This document shows, in pieces, positions 63,375 to 64,000 of a DNA stretch of 64,000 bases. Positions within the stretch are counted from its first letter, which is position 1. Each line of letters opens with the position of its first letter. The stretch comes from Rallus limicola (Eukaryota > Chordata > Aves > Gruiformes > Rallidae). The position numbers and the translations under genes were made by a program. The notes below the pieces were generated by a model, which was given only the letters and a program-made list of their open reading frames with translations, ran no database searches and was not told where the DNA came from. The DNA lies in NCBI GenBank assembly GCA_022605955.1, contig JAKCOZ010000014.1:12840001-12904000 (forward strand). The letters run 5' to 3'.

Positions 63375-64000
63375 GTATGTTTGGGGTTTTTTTACAGTGC
63401 AAAAAGCTGTCGTGCCAGGGATATTTCTTGATATGAAATCAGAATGCAGGTCGGAGCCGATAAAATATGTTTTGCATTAACATCAACATTAGTCTGTATA
63501 AAAACACCATTCAAATTTGAACTTTCTTTGTGCCTGTATCACCATGCCACAAACATTCTTACACAGACTCTGGCCCTTCTGCAAAGAAGAACCTACCCAT
63601 CCCAGAGAGAAACCCCCCTCTCCAGGCCGTGTCAGCTCCGTGCACTGTCATCTTAGTAACTTTTTCACTGTGGCATGTGTGGCTTGGCAAGCAATGCTTT
63701 GATGATAAGTAAGTTCCTTTGAAAAGTTTATGGATGTTTGAGTTAGCCAGGAGGAAATCATTAGAAAAACATGAGGTGAATGAGGACACTGCAGGGTGCA
63801 CAGGTCCTTTACTGTGGAGTTGCAGAGCAGGTAAGCTCTGGATTTCTGTGGGCTTCCCAACTCTTGACTGGAGTTACTGTCTCTTGGCTGTTGCTTTAAG
63901 AAAGCAGTTTTAATCATGTGTGCTAAACATGTTAGTTTTAAATTCTGGGTTCTAGAAGCTTTGAATCCCAAGTAATTTACTTGGGCTTCTGTAAAGGGAG
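63375..64000. other. Non-coding stretch at the window edge
   Basis: Many short overlapping open frames (107 codons or fewer) are present, and none is recognised. No repeat family is identified. If the CpG-island gene runs rightward, this is likely part of its intron. Confidence 0.45.

Noticed and set aside
1..64000. CRISPR arrays, bacterial operons, rRNA or tRNA genes
   Set aside because: I saw no regularly spaced repeats, ribosome binding sites with long gene runs, or tRNA-like cloverleaf with the GGTTCRA box. The repeat content points to an amniote, most likely avian, genome.

Overview
This window looks like vertebrate nuclear DNA, most likely from a bird. It is AT-rich and mostly non-coding, with no bacterial operon structure. 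The clearest lineage marks are two plus-strand 3' ends of CR1 LINEs (36692-36825 and 39190-39466). The second ends in the CR1-type ATTCTATG tail. Alu, L1 and B1 sequence was not seen. Older material is also present: worn minus-strand CR1/L3-like copies (about 23780-24230 and 50020-50430), MIR/L2-like fragments, one probable solo retroviral LTR (about 25774-26124), and a piece of hAT-type transposase (62813-62899).

Layout. Positions 1-54.8 kb are gene-poor intergenic or intronic sequence. They hold scattered repeats, a recent-looking 126-bp tandem duplication (4275-4523), a long nearly perfect hairpin (3451-3510), a 16-bp palindromic unit repeated three times (24271-24318), and several isolated splice-like signals. 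Positions about 54.83-56.47 kb form a single strong CpG island with GC-rich, G-quadruplex-prone sequence and several good plus-strand splice donors. This is almost certainly the promoter and 5' exon region of a gene. Its coding exons either lie beyond the right edge or are too short to recognise, so I cannot name the gene. Positions 56.5-64 kb then look like intron or flank, including the hAT fragment and one weak exon candidate (63259-63374).

No complete protein-coding gene can be supported. The two longest open frames (534 and 380 codons) lie inside the CpG island and are explained by the scarcity of stop codons in GC-rich DNA. The best non-repeat coding-like piece elsewhere is a 117-codon minus-strand open frame (33199-33552). 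It has a good splice acceptor just upstream but in a different frame, so it may be a broken terminal exon or retrocopy.

The most interesting unexplained structure is an ungapped 81-bp sequence present twice in the same orientation (38071-38151 and 57309-57389), about 84% identical by hand count. It could be a pair of duplicated regulatory elements flanking the CpG-island promoter, or two copies of an unnamed ancient repeat.
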